Shown here: positions 52,326-60,592 of the stretch, one piece after another
Position numbering within the stretch: the stretch's first letter is position 1
How the letters are laid out: each line of letters opens with the position of its first letter
DNA from: Bacillus sp. UNC41MFS5
GTDB lineage: Bacteria; Bacillota; Bacilli; Bacillales_B; DSM-18226
Assembly: GCF_000686805.1 (NCBI RefSeq)
Contig: NZ_JMLP01000017.1
Location: 62,001 to 126,000, forward strand
Reading direction: 5' to 3'
DNA: 64,000 nucleotides
The notes under the pieces: model-generated
The model's input: only the letters and a program-made list of their open reading frames with translations
Database searches by the model: none
What the model was told of the DNA's origin: nothing
Program-made: the position numbers and the translations under genes

Positions 52326-53849
52326 TTGCCATTCGATTTAGATTTACAATCCATTCAGGAAATGCGGGATGCCGTTCAGAAAGCGAAAGAAGCACAGCAA
52401 AAGTACTTGGCGTTTTCCCAAGAACAAGTCGACAAAATTGTGAAACGGGCTGCCGAAGCGGCTGCTGCCAAATCACTTGAATTAGCCCAGATGGCGGTCG
52501 AAGAAACCGGAATGGGTGTAGTCGAACATAAAAAAATGAAAAATGACGTCGGTTCACATGCTGTCTATGAATCGATTAAAAACGAGAAGACAGTTGGAAT
52601 CATTAACGAGGACCGTACAAAGAAAATCGTCGAAGTCGCCTCACCTTTTGGGGTGATTGCCGGGATCATTCCAACGACAAATCCAACTTCGAGTGCGATT
52701 TTTAAAGCATTAATCGCACTAAAAACAAGAAATGGAATCGTATTTAGTCCGCACCCACGGGCAGTGAAATGCTCAGTCGCCGCTTTAAAGATTTGTTTGG
52801 AGGCAGCCGTTGATGCGGGTGCGCCGGACGGAATTATTGGCTGGATCTCAAAACCAACAATGGCAGCAACCACTGAATTAATGCACCATCGTGATATTAA
52901 TTTGATTTTAGCAACTGGCGGAAAAGATTTAGTCCGTGCTGCCTACAGTTCAGGTAAGCCTGCCTATGGTGTCGGTCCTGGAAACGTGCCCGTCTATATC
53001 GAAAAAACCGCCAATATCGAAAAAGCGGTGAAAATGATTGTTCAAAGCAAAACGTTTGATAACGGCACGATTTGTGCAACGGAACAAGCCATTGTGGTTG
53101 ACCAGAATGTCAAAGAAATGGCCGTAAGGGAGCTTAAAAATAATGGCGCCTATTTCTTAAATGAGCAGGAGAAATCACTTTTAGAAAAGGTGATTTCACC
53201 ATTGCCAGGTCATCTGAATCCGGCAATTGTTGGTCAAAGTGCTGTCAAGATTGCGGAATTGGCGGGTATTTCCGTTCCTGCCGACACAACGATTTTAATT
53301 GCAGAAGAAACGCGGATAGGGAAGGACGTTCCTTTTTCCATTGAAAAACTTTCGCCGATCTTTCCGATTTATACAGCTGAAAGTTATGAAAATGCAAAAG
53401 AGCTGTGTGTGAAAATCTTAAATTTAGGCGGGATGGGACATAGCTTATCCCTTCACACCAATGATGACAATGTAGCCCGTGAATTTGCTCTATTCATGCC
53501 AGTATCACGATTGATGGTGAATACTCTTTCTTCCATTGGTGCGGTTGGAGCCACAACGGAATTGATGCCATCGCTGACACTTGGCTGTGGATCATTTGGC
53601 GGTAATATAACTTCAGACAATCTAACGGCCCGCCATTTAATCAATATCAAAAGAATGGCCTATGGAACAAAAGAGGTTAACCTTCCAAAACCATCCAGCA
53701 AAAGTCCTGCACTACAGTGGAGTGCCAGCAACCATGTAGACGAGATTGTGAATCAGGTTTTAAGCAATGTGAATGGATCGGGCCAGCTAGATTCGCAGGT
53801 CATTTCTGAATTGGTAAATCAAGTATTAAAAAAATATCAAATGAATTAA
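52326..53849 (+). CDS. eutE: CoA-acylating acetaldehyde dehydrogenase EutE
   Basis: This is a 507-residue enzyme converting acetaldehyde, CoA and NAD+ to acetyl-CoA. The catalytic Cys250 lies in DNGTICATEQAIV, the cofactor loop in IIPTTNPTSSAIFKAL, and GVGPGNVPVYIEK is conserved. After the enzyme domain comes a linker and a C-terminal amphipathic helix (SQVISELVNQVLKKY), which looks like an encapsulation peptide. The frame begins at GTG 52317, which overlaps the AAAGGAG; TTG 52326 has 8-base spacing and is preferred. The 79-base gap after eutL has no convincing terminator. Confidence 0.94.
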   Translation: MPFDLDLQSIQEMRDAVQKAKEAQQKYLAFSQEQVDKIVKRAAEAAAAKSLELAQMAVEETGMGVVEHKKMKNDVGSHAVYESIKNEKTVGIINEDRTKKIVEVASPFGVIAGIIPTTNPTSSAIFKALIALKTRNGIVFSPHPRAVKCSVAALKICLEAAVDAGAPDGIIGWISKPTMAATTELMHHRDINLILATGGKDLVRAAYSSGKPAYGVGPGNVPVYIEKTANIEKAVKMIVQSKTFDNGTICATEQAIVVDQNVKEMAVRELKNNGAYFLNEQEKSLLEKVISPLPGHLNPAIVGQSAVKIAELAGISVPADTTILIAEETRIGKDVPFSIEKLSPIFPIYTAESYENAKELCVKILNLGGMGHSLSLHTNDDNVAREFALFMPVSRLMVNTLSSIGAVGATTELMPSLTLGCGSFGGNITSDNLTARHLINIKRMAYGTKEVNLPKPSSKSPALQWSASNHVDEIVNQVLSNVNGSGQLDSQVISELVNQVLKKYQMN

Positions 53850-53864
53850 TAGGAGGAATTTACA

Positions 53865-54158
53865 ATGGCAAGAGAATTAACAGCATTAGGAATGGTGGAA
53901 ACAAAAGGTTTGGTAGCATCCGTGGAAGCAGCAGATGCAATGGTAAAGGCAGCAAACGTACATTTAATCGGTAAAGTACATGTTGGTGGCGGGCTTGTAA
54001 CGGTTCTTGTCCGCGGAGATGTAGGTGCGGTTAAAGCGGCAACGGAAGCAGGTGCGGCAGCAGCAGAACGTGTTGGTGAACTATTATCTGTTCATGTCAT
54101 CCCACGTCCGCACAACGAATTGGAGAGCATTTTACCAAAATTAGAAGTGGAAGTATAA
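53865..54158 (+). CDS. eutM: Microcompartment shell protein EutM (BMC-H)
   Basis: This is a 97-residue single-BMC-domain protein, the main hexagonal tile of the shell. [20 protein letters not shown], the pore loop [19 protein letters not shown] and [16 protein letters not shown] are canonical. TAGGAGGA precedes the ATG; 15 bases after eutE. Confidence 0.97.
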   Translation: MARELTALGMVETKGLVASVEAADAMVKAANVHLIGKVHVGGGLVTVLVRGDVGAVKAATEAGAAAAERVGELLSVHVIPRPHNELESILPKLEVEV

Positions 54159-54177
54159 GAAGTAAGGAGCCAATTCG

Positions 54178-55032
54178 ATGAATGAACAATCTATTCGAAC
54201 AGTTGTTGAAGAAGTGATTCAGCAATTGTTAAAAAAGGACTCCAGACCCAATAAAATCCCAATGGCTGTCTCTGCACGCCATTGCCACTTAAGTCAAGCT
54301 GATTTAGAAACTCTTTTTGGCAAAGGGTATGAGTTAACGAAAAAAGCGGACTTGTCTCAGCCCGGTCAATTTGCGGCGAATGAAACGGTGGTCATTGTCG
54401 GACCAAGAGGAAGCATTGAAAAAGTGCGAATCCTCGGTCCGGCCCGTTCTTTAACACAAGTGGAAGTCAGCAGAACAGATGCAGTAAAGCTTGGGTTAAA
54501 CGCACCGCTAAGGGAATCGGGCAATATTGCTGGTTCTGCACCGATTACTCTGGCGGGGCCCAATGGAAGTATTTATAAAAATGAAGGATTGATCATTGCC
54601 CAGGCTCATATTCATATGCACCCAGAGGATGCCACTTATTTTGGCGTAGAAAACGGTGAGTATGTACGAATCCGAACAGAAGGGGAACGCCCGGTTTCGT
54701 TTGAAAAAGTACTTATAAGGGTTTCACCGAGATATCAGCTTGAGATGCATATCGATACCGATGAAGCCAATGCAGGGTTCATTACGAGCGGTCAGGCTGG
54801 TTTCCTTGTTAAGGATGGTGAGCCTTTAGGAAAACCCCAGCCTGTGACCAATCAAGCATCACCTGAAGCAAACGAACCAAAAGAAGTTCATTATCAAAAA
54901 AATCTCTTAACCAAAAGAGATGTGCAGGCATCCCAGTACGAGATGATATCGGTTCGGAAAGGCACAATTGTGACCCCATTGGCACGAGATGCAGCAAGAG
55001 TGTTGAAAAAAAGCATCCAGGTTATGGATTAG
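54178..55032 (+). CDS. pduL: Phosphate acyltransferase PduL with N-terminal targeting helix and C-terminal extension
   Basis: This is a 284-residue enzyme that converts acetyl-CoA and phosphate to acetyl phosphate. The N-terminal helix (NEQSIRTVVEEVIQQLLKKD) is of the encapsulation type. The two PduL domains show VSARHCHLSQADLETLFG (zinc-binding His-x-x-x-His area), ADLSQPGQFAANETV and AQAHIHMHPEDATYFGVENGEYV. After about residue 215 there is an extra 70-residue segment ending LTKRDVQASQYEMISVRKGTIVTPLARDAA, which recurs in other microcompartment proteins but is not part of minimal PduL (about 210). It takes the place of EutD. Confidence 0.92.
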   Translation: MNEQSIRTVVEEVIQQLLKKDSRPNKIPMAVSARHCHLSQADLETLFGKGYELTKKADLSQPGQFAANETVVIVGPRGSIEKVRILGPARSLTQVEVSRTDAVKLGLNAPLRESGNIAGSAPITLAGPNGSIYKNEGLIIAQAHIHMHPEDATYFGVENGEYVRIRTEGERPVSFEKVLIRVSPRYQLEMHIDTDEANAGFITSGQAGFLVKDGEPLGKPQPVTNQASPEANEPKEVHYQKNLLTKRDVQASQYEMISVRKGTIVTPLARDAARVLKKSIQVMD

Positions 55033-55049
55033 TTTAAGGGGATGATTTT

Positions 55050-55325
55050 TTGTTAGTTGGAACGGTGATAGGAAATGTATGGGCGACAAGGAAGGAAGAG
55101 AATCTAATTGGATTAAAATATTTATTTGTCCAGCCGGAGCTTCCATCCGGGGCGCCTATCCTTTCACCTTTTATTGCGGTGGATCGGATTGGTGCCGGTG
55201 TCGGAGATAAAGTGATGGTCACAAGGGGAAGTGCGGCGGCAAATATTATCGGTGACCATAGAATGCCGATTGATGCTGTCATTATCGGAATTATCGATTC
55301 TATTGATGTAGAAGGAGGTGCGTAA
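55050..55325 (+). CDS. eutN: Microcompartment vertex protein EutN (BMC-P)
   Basis: This is a 91-residue pentamer-forming protein of the EutN/CcmL family that closes shell vertices: MLVGTVIGNVWATRKEENLIG, FIAVDRIGAGVGDKVMVTRGS and the C-terminal PIDAVIIGIIDSID. The start is TTG at 55050 with AAGGGGATG. The stop TAA is immediately followed by the next ATG. Confidence 0.95.
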   Translation: MLVGTVIGNVWATRKEENLIGLKYLFVQPELPSGAPILSPFIAVDRIGAGVGDKVMVTRGSAAANIIGDHRMPIDAVIIGIIDSIDVEGGA

Positions 55326-55682
55326 ATGATGTCAAAAGCCTTAGGAATGATTGAAACAAGAGGGCTGATTGCCTCGATCGTTGCCGCAGATGCAATGGTG
55401 AAAGCAGCGGATGTACGTTTAGTGAAAAAAGAAAAAGTGGACGCCGGACTCGTTTCGATTTTAGTAGAAGGAGATGTCGGGGCTGTCCAAGCAGCGGTCG
55501 ATGCTGGCAAATATGCAGCACAAAGTGTCGGCGTGCTGGTGACTGCGCATGTGATCCCGCGTCCGGATGAGGGAGTAGGGCAAATGTTGGCACAGACGCC
55601 GAAAAAGCGCGAGGAGAAACCAAAACCTGCAAAAAGGGGTCAAAGAGCAAAACAAGATGAACCTCCAGCACACACAGAATAA
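55326..55682 (+). CDS. Second BMC-H shell protein with basic C-terminal tail
   Basis: This is a 118-residue single-BMC protein. The core SKALGMIETRGLIASIVAADAMV...VDAGLVSILVEGDVGAVQ is close to EutM. From residue 93 it carries a Lys/Arg/Pro-rich tail (KKREEKPKPAKRGQRAKQ) ending in DEPPAHTE. The tail recalls EutK, which has a C-terminal nucleic-acid-binding-like domain, but here it is only about 25 residues and probably disordered. It starts directly after eutN with the ribosome binding site GGAGGTG inside that gene. Confidence 0.9.
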   Translation: MMSKALGMIETRGLIASIVAADAMVKAADVRLVKKEKVDAGLVSILVEGDVGAVQAAVDAGKYAAQSVGVLVTAHVIPRPDEGVGQMLAQTPKKREEKPKPAKRGQRAKQDEPPAHTE

Positions 55683-55707
55683 TTTTTAAAAGAATGGAGG
55701 AAGAAAC

Positions 55708-56652
55708 ATGGTTTTCAAACGTAAAAAAATTGCCGTGATTGGTGCAGGATTTACTGGTGCAACAGCGGCGCTGATGATTGCGCAAAAAGAATTAGGAGAT
55801 GTCATTCTGGTTGATATCCCGTCTCAAAATGATCCGACCAAAGGGAAGGCACTGGATATGTTAGAAGCAAGCCCTGTCCAAGGCTTTAATGCAAATATAG
55901 CGGGTACCTCAGATTATGCGGATATAGAGGATGCCGATTTGGTGTTAATCACTGCAGGGCTGCCGCGGAAACCAGGGATGAGCCGGGATGATTTGGTTTC
56001 TACTAATTCAAAAATTATCGAGCAAGTCTCGGAAAATATTAAAAAATATGCGCCGAATAGCTATATTATCGTTTTAAGTAATCCTGTTGATGCGATGACC
56101 TATGTTTGCTATAAAACAACAGGGTTTCCTAAAAATAGAGTTATCGGTCAATCCGGTGTCTTAGATACAGCGCGTTTCAACACTTTTGTTGCACAGGAAT
56201 TGAATGTGTCAGTGGAGGATATTTCAGGTTTTGTCCTTGGCGGGCATGGTGATGATATGGTCCCATTGGTTCGATTCTCTTATGCCGGCGGAATCCCGCT
56301 TGATAAAATTCTCCCGCCTCACCGAATTGAAGCGATTGTGGAAAGAACACGTAAAGGCGGCGGCGAGATTGTCAGTTTGCTAGGTCAAGGCAGTGCCTAC
56401 TACGCACCGGCAGCATCAATGGTCCAAATGGCTGAAGCCATATTAAAGGACAAAAAACGAATCTTGCCATGTATTGCCTATTTGGAAGGGGAATATGGCT
56501 ATCAGGATTTATATCTAGGGGTTCCAACGATCCTTGGCGGCGATGGGATTGAAACGGTCATTGAAATTGCGTTAACCCCTGAAGAAAAAAAAGCCCTTGA
56601 TCGATCAGCACAATCTGTCCGGAAGGTTATGTCGATTTTGAAGACACAATAA
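55708..56652 (+). CDS. Malate dehydrogenase (LDH/MDH superfamily) in the eut operon
   Basis: This is a 314-residue NAD-dependent 2-hydroxyacid dehydrogenase. The Rossmann loop is [16 protein letters not shown], followed by the substrate loop [14 protein letters not shown] (first Arg specifies the malate dicarboxylate), [19 protein letters not shown] and the catalytic His in [11 protein letters not shown]. It is a typical Bacillus-type Mdh, whose usual gene sits in the citZ-icd-mdh operon. Here it lies 25 bases after a shell-protein gene, on the same strand, with GGAGG. No encapsulation helix is evident. It may regenerate NAD+ from EutE-made NADH using oxaloacetate. Ordinary TCA function is the alternative. 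Confidence 0.9.
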   Translation: MVFKRKKIAVIGAGFTGATAALMIAQKELGDVILVDIPSQNDPTKGKALDMLEASPVQGFNANIAGTSDYADIEDADLVLITAGLPRKPGMSRDDLVSTNSKIIEQVSENIKKYAPNSYIIVLSNPVDAMTYVCYKTTGFPKNRVIGQSGVLDTARFNTFVAQELNVSVEDISGFVLGGHGDDMVPLVRFSYAGGIPLDKILPPHRIEAIVERTRKGGGEIVSLLGQGSAYYAPAASMVQMAEAILKDKKRILPCIAYLEGEYGYQDLYLGVPTILGGDGIETVIEIALTPEEKKALDRSAQSVRKVMSILKTQ

Positions 56653-56790
56653 TATTTGGATAATATATCCTGTGAATCCTTCTACAATTCTATATTAAAC
56701 TAGTAACACCTAGTTTTGGAAATAGTCATTTATGGGATATGGTTTTACTTTTATATTTCCAGGAGATTTACTTTGAAAGGGGAAGGGTTT

Positions 56791-58194
56791 ATGGAGCAGG
56801 GAAACAACCATTTACAAAAAGCGCTTAAACCAATTCATCTCTGGGGTATTGCTGTAGGGATGGTCATATCCGGCCAATATTTTGGCTGGAACTATGGTTT
56901 TGAATCAGGAGGCACCATTGGCCTCGGAATTGCCGCACTGATTATTATTGTCTTTTATACTACCTTTATTTTTAGTTATTCAGAGCTTTCAACTTCCATC
57001 CCTCATGCCGGCGGACCGTCTGCCTATGCCCGAAAGGCACTGGGACCGTTTATGGGCTTTATAACCGGTTTAGCCTGTTTACTAGAATTCGTATTTGCCC
57101 CTCCAGCGATTGCGGTTTCTGTTGGAGCGTATATCAATTTCTTAATCCCAAGTATTAATGCCGTTTATGCAACGGTCGGCATGTTTATTTTATTTATTTT
57201 GGTCAACCTCATCGGCGTAAAAGGTGCCGCTATTATTGAGTTAGTGGCAACGGTATTGGCACTGATCGGTCTCTCGATTTATTATGTGGCCGGTTTACCT
57301 CATGTTCAATCATCCAATATATTTAATGATATGGCTTTTAGTCATGGCTGGTCCGGTGTTTTGGCAGCGATTCCATTTGCCATTTGGTTCTTCCTTGCAA
57401 TTGAGGGGGGAGCGATGGCAGCAGAAGAGGTGCGTGACCCGAAGAAGGATATTCCAAAAGGCTTTATTTCCGGTATTTTAACGCTTGGTGTGGCAACGAT
57501 TTTAACCTTAGTCGTAACGGCAGGACTTGGCGGCGGTTCCGGTAAACCGGCGGATTATCCACTTCCACAAGCATTGGAAAGTATTTATGGAGAAGACAGC
57601 TTTATTCCAAAATCAGTTGCCATTATCGGTTTATTTGGTTTAATTGCCAGCTTGCACGGTATTATTATTGGTTATTCCCGTCAAACGTTTGCCCTGGCTC
57701 GTGCAGGATACCTGCCTAAGTTTTTGTCTAATCTTTCGAAACGAGGGGTGCCGCATTGGGGCTTGATTGTTCCTGGAGCGATTGGAGTGATCGCAGCAGG
57801 CTCAGCAAACTTTGCAAATGCGTTGATTATCCTATCCGTTTTTGGTGCGATTACGATGTACTGCTTAAGTATGGTTTCGTTGTTTGTGCTGCGGAAAAAG
57901 GAGCCGAATTTGGAAAGACCATTTAAGGTGAGCTATCCTTTGGTACCGGCGATTGCATTAATTTTGGGTGTTTTCTCTTTCTTCTGCGTGGTAAAATACA
58001 GCGTGTTAACGACAACTCTTCCATTGTTTGGAGTGGAGCTGCCTTTGGCGGGTGTGATTCTGACGATTTTTGGTGTGGCGATTGTCTACTATTTCTTAGT
58101 AGGATCCAAGAAACTTCGGCCAATTTCGGAGGAGTTTGTTTCAATTGAGGATGTGACTTCTGGAGAAACAGGGACAGATGAGAAAATAGGATAA
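56791..58194 (+). CDS. Ethanolamine permease-like APC transporter
   Basis: This is a 467-residue amino acid/polyamine/organocation transporter with 12 helices. The start HLWGIAVGMVISGQYFGWNYG and the segments SYSELSTSIPHAGGPSAYARKALGP, FLAIEGGAMAAEEVRDPKKDIPKG and HGIIIGYSRQTFALARAGYLP are typical of the ethanolamine permease (Eat/EutP-transporter) branch. It replaces EutH here. The frame opens at 56716; GAAAGGGGAAGG before ATG 56791 sets the start. It is 139 bases after the dehydrogenase and is the last gene before a terminator. Confidence 0.88.
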   Translation: MEQGNNHLQKALKPIHLWGIAVGMVISGQYFGWNYGFESGGTIGLGIAALIIIVFYTTFIFSYSELSTSIPHAGGPSAYARKALGPFMGFITGLACLLEFVFAPPAIAVSVGAYINFLIPSINAVYATVGMFILFILVNLIGVKGAAIIELVATVLALIGLSIYYVAGLPHVQSSNIFNDMAFSHGWSGVLAAIPFAIWFFLAIEGGAMAAEEVRDPKKDIPKGFISGILTLGVATILTLVVTAGLGGGSGKPADYPLPQALESIYGEDSFIPKSVAIIGLFGLIASLHGIIIGYSRQTFALARAGYLPKFLSNLSKRGVPHWGLIVPGAIGVIAAGSANFANALIILSVFGAITMYCLSMVSLFVLRKKEPNLERPFKVSYPLVPAIALILGVFSFFCVVKYSVLTTTLPLFGVELPLAGVILTIFGVAIVYYFLVGSKKLRPISEEFVSIEDVTSGETGTDEKIG

Positions 58195-58204
58195 CGTTCA
58201 ATAG

Positions 58205-58240
58205 AAAAAGATGTTCCATTGGGGTGGGGCATCTTTTTTG
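58205..58240 (+). terminator. Terminator of the eut locus
   Basis: AAAAAGATGTTCC and GGGGCATCTTTTTT pair (with G-T pairs) and are followed by G-T-rich sequence, 10 bases after the permease stop. Confidence 0.7.
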
Positions 58241-58737
58241 TATTTGTTGAAATGATTGGATACAGGCCTTAGCCTATTTAAGGTAGGTTCCTACGTATAC
58301 GGGAAAGGGAAGGAAGCTATTTTGATCAACTTAAAAGGGAAGCATTTATTGAACTATCGGTGCAGGTTAATTAAAGAAATAATTTGTTTTTGCAGGGTGA
58401 ATTTTTACATTATTTTAGATAAATAAGAAGTTACTATTAAAAATGAATCTAAAAACAATAGCTAATAATATTGCACTAAAGGACTTTAACTTATTGATAA
58501 ATTATTTAATATTCAAAACTAAAGAAAAATTACTAGAGTAGAATAGCAGAAATGAACTGAACGAAATTTTGTAAAGGTGTGGATATACTTACTAAAAAAA
58601 ATCCCTTTTTGGATAAAGGGATTTAAGAATAGTCCAAAGAGTGATATTGATGTTCCATTCAATAACTAGTATCGGGTTAAGGTACATCTACTAGTGTAAA
58701 ATCAAATATAAAGATAACTTGCAAGGCGGACTGGTAT
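58241..58737. other. Intergenic stretch with repeat fragment and reverse terminator
   Basis: No coding potential was recognised. It holds a fragment of the dispersed repeat (58348-58380, TTGAACTATCGGTGCAGGTT then AATTAAAGAAATA) and the reverse-strand terminator at 58591-58624. Confidence 0.5.
58591..58624 (-). terminator. Terminator of the NlpC/P60 gene
   Basis: AAATCCCTTT (58599-58608) pairs with AAAGGGATTT (58615-58624). On the reverse strand the stem is followed by TTTTTAGT. It lies about 115 bases past the stop. Confidence 0.8.
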
Positions 58738-59694
58738 TTATTTGCTTAGCAAATTTTGAACATATCTCCTTGCACCCCAATATTCATTCAGATAGGTTCC
58801 TCTTATTTCTTCCTCGGTTATTGATAAGCCAGTGTGTGGTGAATGAATCATTATTAATTCTCCTGTTTCATCTTTAGTCCCTGAATAGATCCCTACATGA
58901 TGAATTTTTCCTTGCCCATTATCTGTTGCAAAAAACAGGAGATCTCCAGGAAGGAGCTCCTCTTTAGATATAGGAATTCCTTCTTGGGCTTGTTCATTAG
59001 AATCACGTGGAATAGAAATACCAACCGATTGATAGACACGCAGGGTAAATCCTGAACAATCAAATCCATAGGAAGATGTACCCGCCCACAAATATTTTAA
59101 ACCAATAAATTTCCTTGCTTCTGCTACAATTAGGGTTCCTGAATAGGTGAGTTCTGTTATCTTTATGGACTCCAATCGTGATAGATAACCTATGGACCCA
59201 TTGGGAAGACGTACTTCAAAAGCTTCTGTCGTCTCCGAAAGGATTGGCAATGACACCTGGTAACTTAGCTCTCGATTCTGCTGGGTATTGGTAAGAGAAC
59301 TATCACTATATAGGATTGCTTTTGGATTCATAATCACTGCCTGAGTATTATAAGTTTGATCATTCAAATACGTAGAGTTGATTGTAACCTGGCTCGCCAA
59401 AACCCAGCCTGGGTATCCATAGCTATTCAAATACGTACACTGTGATACAGCAGCAACAAATAACCAGTCGCCTTTCTGATTTAATATAGCTACCCGCTCC
59501 CCATAAAGAGCCATGGTATTGGCTCTGCCTACTAACCAGTACCGTTGATTATCACTCAATTGAGCAGACCACATAGCGGGATCATTCGCTGCAGCTATAC
59601 TAAAATTTTTTTGCTGCGCCCCTGTCTTTTCCCATAAAATTGATAATGGAACATTAATTGCCCCATATCGTGGTGTAGCTGCGGAATTAATCAC
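58738..59694 (-). CDS. NlpC/P60 cell-wall peptidase (YkfC-like gamma-D-glutamyl endopeptidase)
   Basis: This is a 318-residue cysteine peptidase that likely cuts between D-Glu and the diamino acid of peptidoglycan peptides. Residues 1-180 contain SH3b-like domains (WLVGRANTMALYGERVAIL, SYGYPGWVLASQVT). The catalytic domain (about 195-318) has YGFDCSGFTLRVYQSVG with the nucleophile Cys, PGDLLFFATDNGQGKIHHVGIYSG with the His, and MIHSPHTGLS. No signal peptide is evident, which agrees with YkfC-type cytosolic muropeptide recycling enzymes. The start is GTG with GGGGGTG. Monocistronic. Confidence 0.87.
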   Translation of the reverse strand: MINSAATPRYGAINVPLSILWEKTGAQQKNFSIAAANDPAMWSAQLSDNQRYWLVGRANTMALYGERVAILNQKGDWLFVAAVSQCTYLNSYGYPGWVLASQVTINSTYLNDQTYNTQAVIMNPKAILYSDSSLTNTQQNRELSYQVSLPILSETTEAFEVRLPNGSIGYLSRLESIKITELTYSGTLIVAEARKFIGLKYLWAGTSSYGFDCSGFTLRVYQSVGISIPRDSNEQAQEGIPISKEELLPGDLLFFATDNGQGKIHHVGIYSGTKDETGELIMIHSPHTGLSITEEEIRGTYLNEYWGARRYVQNLLSK

Positions 59695-59829
59695 ACAAAC
59701 ACCCCCAAAAATGATTAGATAATTTCTATAATATTTAGAAACAAGGGATATTGCTTGTTTGAATGTCCAAGTTTGAATTTAGTTAGGTCCTATTTGCTGA
59801 TAGGAAAAACACGAAAAGGGGGATTGCTA

Positions 59830-59940
59830 ATGGATATTTGCATTTCATGCGGAGAGGAATTATCTGTTATGGAGAGAAATCGTACTCTATGCTGGGAGTG
59901 CAGAGACAAAACAACGGAGGCATATACAGAAACGGAATGA
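59830..59940 (+). CDS. Small zinc-ribbon-like protein (36 residues)
   Basis: ATG 59830 follows AAAAGGGGGGATTG. The protein MDICISCGEELSVMERNRTL...CWECRDK has two Cys-x-x-Cys pairs 19 residues apart, a minimal zinc ribbon. A longer in-frame ORF begins at 59755 but has no ribosome binding site. Function unknown. Confidence 0.6.
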   Translation: MDICISCGEELSVMERNRTLCWECRDKTTEAYTETE

Positions 59941-60343
59941 CATAGTTTGAAGACAACAAAACAGTCGTAGCACATAAAAATTATAAGGGTATTTAAATAA
60001 TTAATGAGGCAAACCTCCGTGGGGGATCACAAACTGGAAAAAACAATCTCTGTTATCTACTGGGCTTGTTGAAAAACCACAAATAGAATTTTACTAAATT
60101 ATTCTATTTGTGTAACTAAACTGTAAACACGCTATTATAAAGTAATCTATACCTCCTAGCACACCAAAGCCAGCTTTCCTTTTATTAAAGGTGCTGGCTT
60201 ATACTTTTTCATTGAGAAGGGCGTGGGGAATGTAACTAAAGATGATCTTACAGTCTTCATTATGTATATACAGATTCTTTTTAGCTTTGAACACTGAAAA
60301 AAAGGTTTGCATATGCTGGTAAAAAGGAGATATTGGATAAGTA
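59941..60343. other. Intergenic stretch with a terminator-like hairpin
   Basis: No gene recognised. AAGCCAGC (60167-60174) pairs with GCTGGCTT (60193-60200) around AAAGG/CCTTT inner pairing, followed by ATACTTTTTC, so it can act as a terminator. An AACCTCC/GGGGGA segment at 60008-60024 is unexplained. Confidence 0.5.
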
Positions 60344-60592
60344 ATGGTTGCTTTAATTCTTTCTGTAATTATTGCATTGGTAATTGGTACTGTTGCGGGT
60401 AAGTTAGCACCTTTTAAAATGCCAGGAAGCTGGGCAGGAGCTATAGTAGCTGGTTACATTGGGGCTTGGATAGGTCCACAATTAATTGGGACATGGGGTC
60501 CTATGGTAGTGGGCTTTTCGTTAGTTCCTGCTTTGATTGGTGCCATTTTTGTTGTCATTATTACAGGCATCATTGCCAAGCTTTTTGATTGA
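60344..60592 (+). CDS. GlsB/YeaQ/YmgE-family small membrane protein
   Basis: This is an 82-residue protein with three hydrophobic segments rich in glycine: IALVIGTVAGKLAPFKMPGS, AGAIVAGYIGAWIGPQLIG and PALIGAIFVVIITGIIAKLF. It matches the transglycosylase-associated/GlsB stress protein family, linked to envelope or general stress responses. AAAGGAGA lies before the ATG. Monocistronic. Confidence 0.88.
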   Translation: MVALILSVIIALVIGTVAGKLAPFKMPGSWAGAIVAGYIGAWIGPQLIGTWGPMVVGFSLVPALIGAIFVVIITGIIAKLFD

